Source of the DNA: Pseudomonadota bacterium
GTDB lineage: Bacteria > Desulfobacterota > JAPLJL01
Length of the DNA: 13,012 nt
Direction: 5' to 3'
NCBI GenBank assembly: GCA_026388615.1
Contig: JAPLJL010000424.1
Coordinates: 1-13,012, forward strand
This document shows positions 12,369 through 13,012 of this stretch, piece by piece. A model generated the notes under the pieces. It made no database searches and was not told where the DNA came from. It saw nothing but the letters and a program-made list of their open reading frames with translations. The translations under genes were made by a program, and so were the position numbers. Each line of letters starts with the position of its first letter. Position 1 is the stretch's first letter.

Positions 12369-12843
12369 CCTTTTTCCTTTTTAATATTCCCTCTATTCCC
12401 CAGAAACCATCCTCGGCGAAGAAAAGATAAACGCCGAGGCCCAGCCAGATGAGGTCCCGGTACAGGGTGCCCGTGGTCATCTCCTCCCCCACCGCGGTGG
12501 AGGCAAAACAGCCGCAGCCCATGGAAAGGTTGCGGGAGAGCGCAGAAGAGATTCCGATTATGAAAATGACCAGCATTCCGATGATGATCAGGCTGTTTTC
12601 CCGGGGGCGAAAACCCAGGATCAATCCCAGTCCGGCGAACAGTTCCACCCAGGCCAGGATCAGGGCAAAAATATTGACCAGGATCAGGGGAAGAAGCTGG
12701 TAGCTGGCAATGCTTAAGGCGAATTCCCCGGGATCCAGAATTTTATAATAGCAGGCGTAAATGAAAACCCAGCCGAGATAGATCCGCAGCCCCAGGTTAA
12801 TCGTTCTAAAAATCGTATCCTTACTTATATGGCGGTTGGGCAT
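12340..12843 (-). CDS. MauE/DoxX-like membrane protein
   Basis: This is a 167-residue integral membrane protein with about four hydrophobic segments: roughly 13-33, 48-78, 84-104 and 127-143. The start of the first two has the MauE/DoxX look (LGWVFIYACYYKILDPGEFA at 23-42, then SIASYQLLP at 44-52). Two cysteines, C110 and C112, sit in MGCGCF after the third segment, as in MauE-type proteins, which are linked to disulfide or electron-carrier chemistry in methylamine dehydrogenase maturation. Here no MauD or amine dehydrogenase gene is near, so the role is open. Its 3' end overlaps the metallo-hydrolase gene, which indicates a two-gene operon. The ATG lacks a strong Shine-Dalgarno. An AT-rich repeat begins about 20 nt upstream. 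Confidence 0.75.
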   Translation of the reverse strand: MPNRHISKDTIFRTINLGLRIYLGWVFIYACYYKILDPGEFALSIASYQLLPLILVNIFALILAWVELFAGLGLILGFRPRENSLIIIGMLVIFIIGISSALSRNLSMGCGCFASTAVGEEMTTGTLYRDLIWLGLGVYLFFAEDGFWGIEGILKRKKVADQDHHPG

Positions 12844-12861
12844 CTTTTTTCGGGTCTCAGG

Positions 12862-13012
12862 TGTAAAGTTTCAAGTTCCAAGTTTTAAGTTCAAAGTCCA
12901 AAATTCAAATGCCAAAATAATGCCAAAGTTCAAAGGAAACCCCCAAAACCCCAAAAGTAAAACCGGGTTTAAGATTTTTTTGTTTTTTGAACTTTATTTG
13001 AACTTTGGATTT
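12862..13012. repeat. AT-rich degenerate inverted repeat, TTCAAAn dialect, cut by the window end
   Basis: Words such as aagtttc, aagttcc, gttcaaa, gtccaaa and attcaaat occupy the left part. Their complement (tttgaac, tttgaac, tttggat) starts at about 12985 and continues out of the window. It matches the theme of the region at 519-660. It lies upstream of the MauE-like gene. Confidence 0.75.

Overview
The window is a GC-rich stretch of a bacterial chromosome, probably from an uncultured anaerobe. I lean towards a Desulfobacterota-like lineage because of the CCG-type redox subunit, the cysteine-rich double-ferredoxin protein and the COG1237 metallo-hydrolase. No rRNA, tRNA or marker gene settles the taxonomy. 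The protein-coding DNA is interrupted by AT-rich, low-complexity intergenic repeats and small GC-rich hairpins, so the base composition is strongly two-faced.

Layout. 1-511: 3' end of a (Fe-S)-binding, GlcF/LutA-like CCG subunit. 512-668: AT-rich inverted repeat region. 669-1007: DUF192 protein, followed by hairpins. 1214-2005 (minus): alpha/beta hydrolase. 2006-2366: no gene, only hairpin repeats and a minus-strand terminator. 2367-2543 (minus): conserved-looking 58-residue small protein. 2690-8275 (plus): damage-inducible mutagenesis cassette lexA - imuB-like - dnaE2. 8307-9401 (minus): iron-sulfur protein with a winged-helix-like N-terminus. 9574-11205 (minus): exported metallophosphoesterase, probably a lipoprotein. 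11206-11534: no convincing gene, some palindromes. 11535-12843 (minus): MauE/DoxX-like membrane protein overlapping a metallo-beta-lactamase-fold hydrolase. 12862-13012: another AT-rich repeat region.

The most coherent system is the SOS cassette. LexA has its cleavage site and catalytic dyad. Its promoter carries a perfect 18-bp two-arm operator, ATCTAACA-tt-TGTTAGAT, filling the -35/-10 spacer. The Y-family protein has lost two of its three catalytic carboxylates (the usual S-x-D-E is G-P-G-H), as in the non-catalytic adaptor ImuB, and keeps a QxxLF clamp-binding-like motif. DnaE2 keeps all three polymerase aspartates. ImuA, the usual third partner, is absent between lexA and dnaE2.

Three less ordinary features stand out. 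First, the cassette genes are separated by long degenerate inverted repeats built from about 7-nt words (CTAATnn), with related 'dialects' (TTCAAAn, CAATCGT) elsewhere in the window. Second, a palindromic element appears to have inserted in frame into dnaE2, adding about 60 residues. Third, several hairpins overlap or directly abut stop codons. Family assignments come from motif recognition only; no database search was possible.
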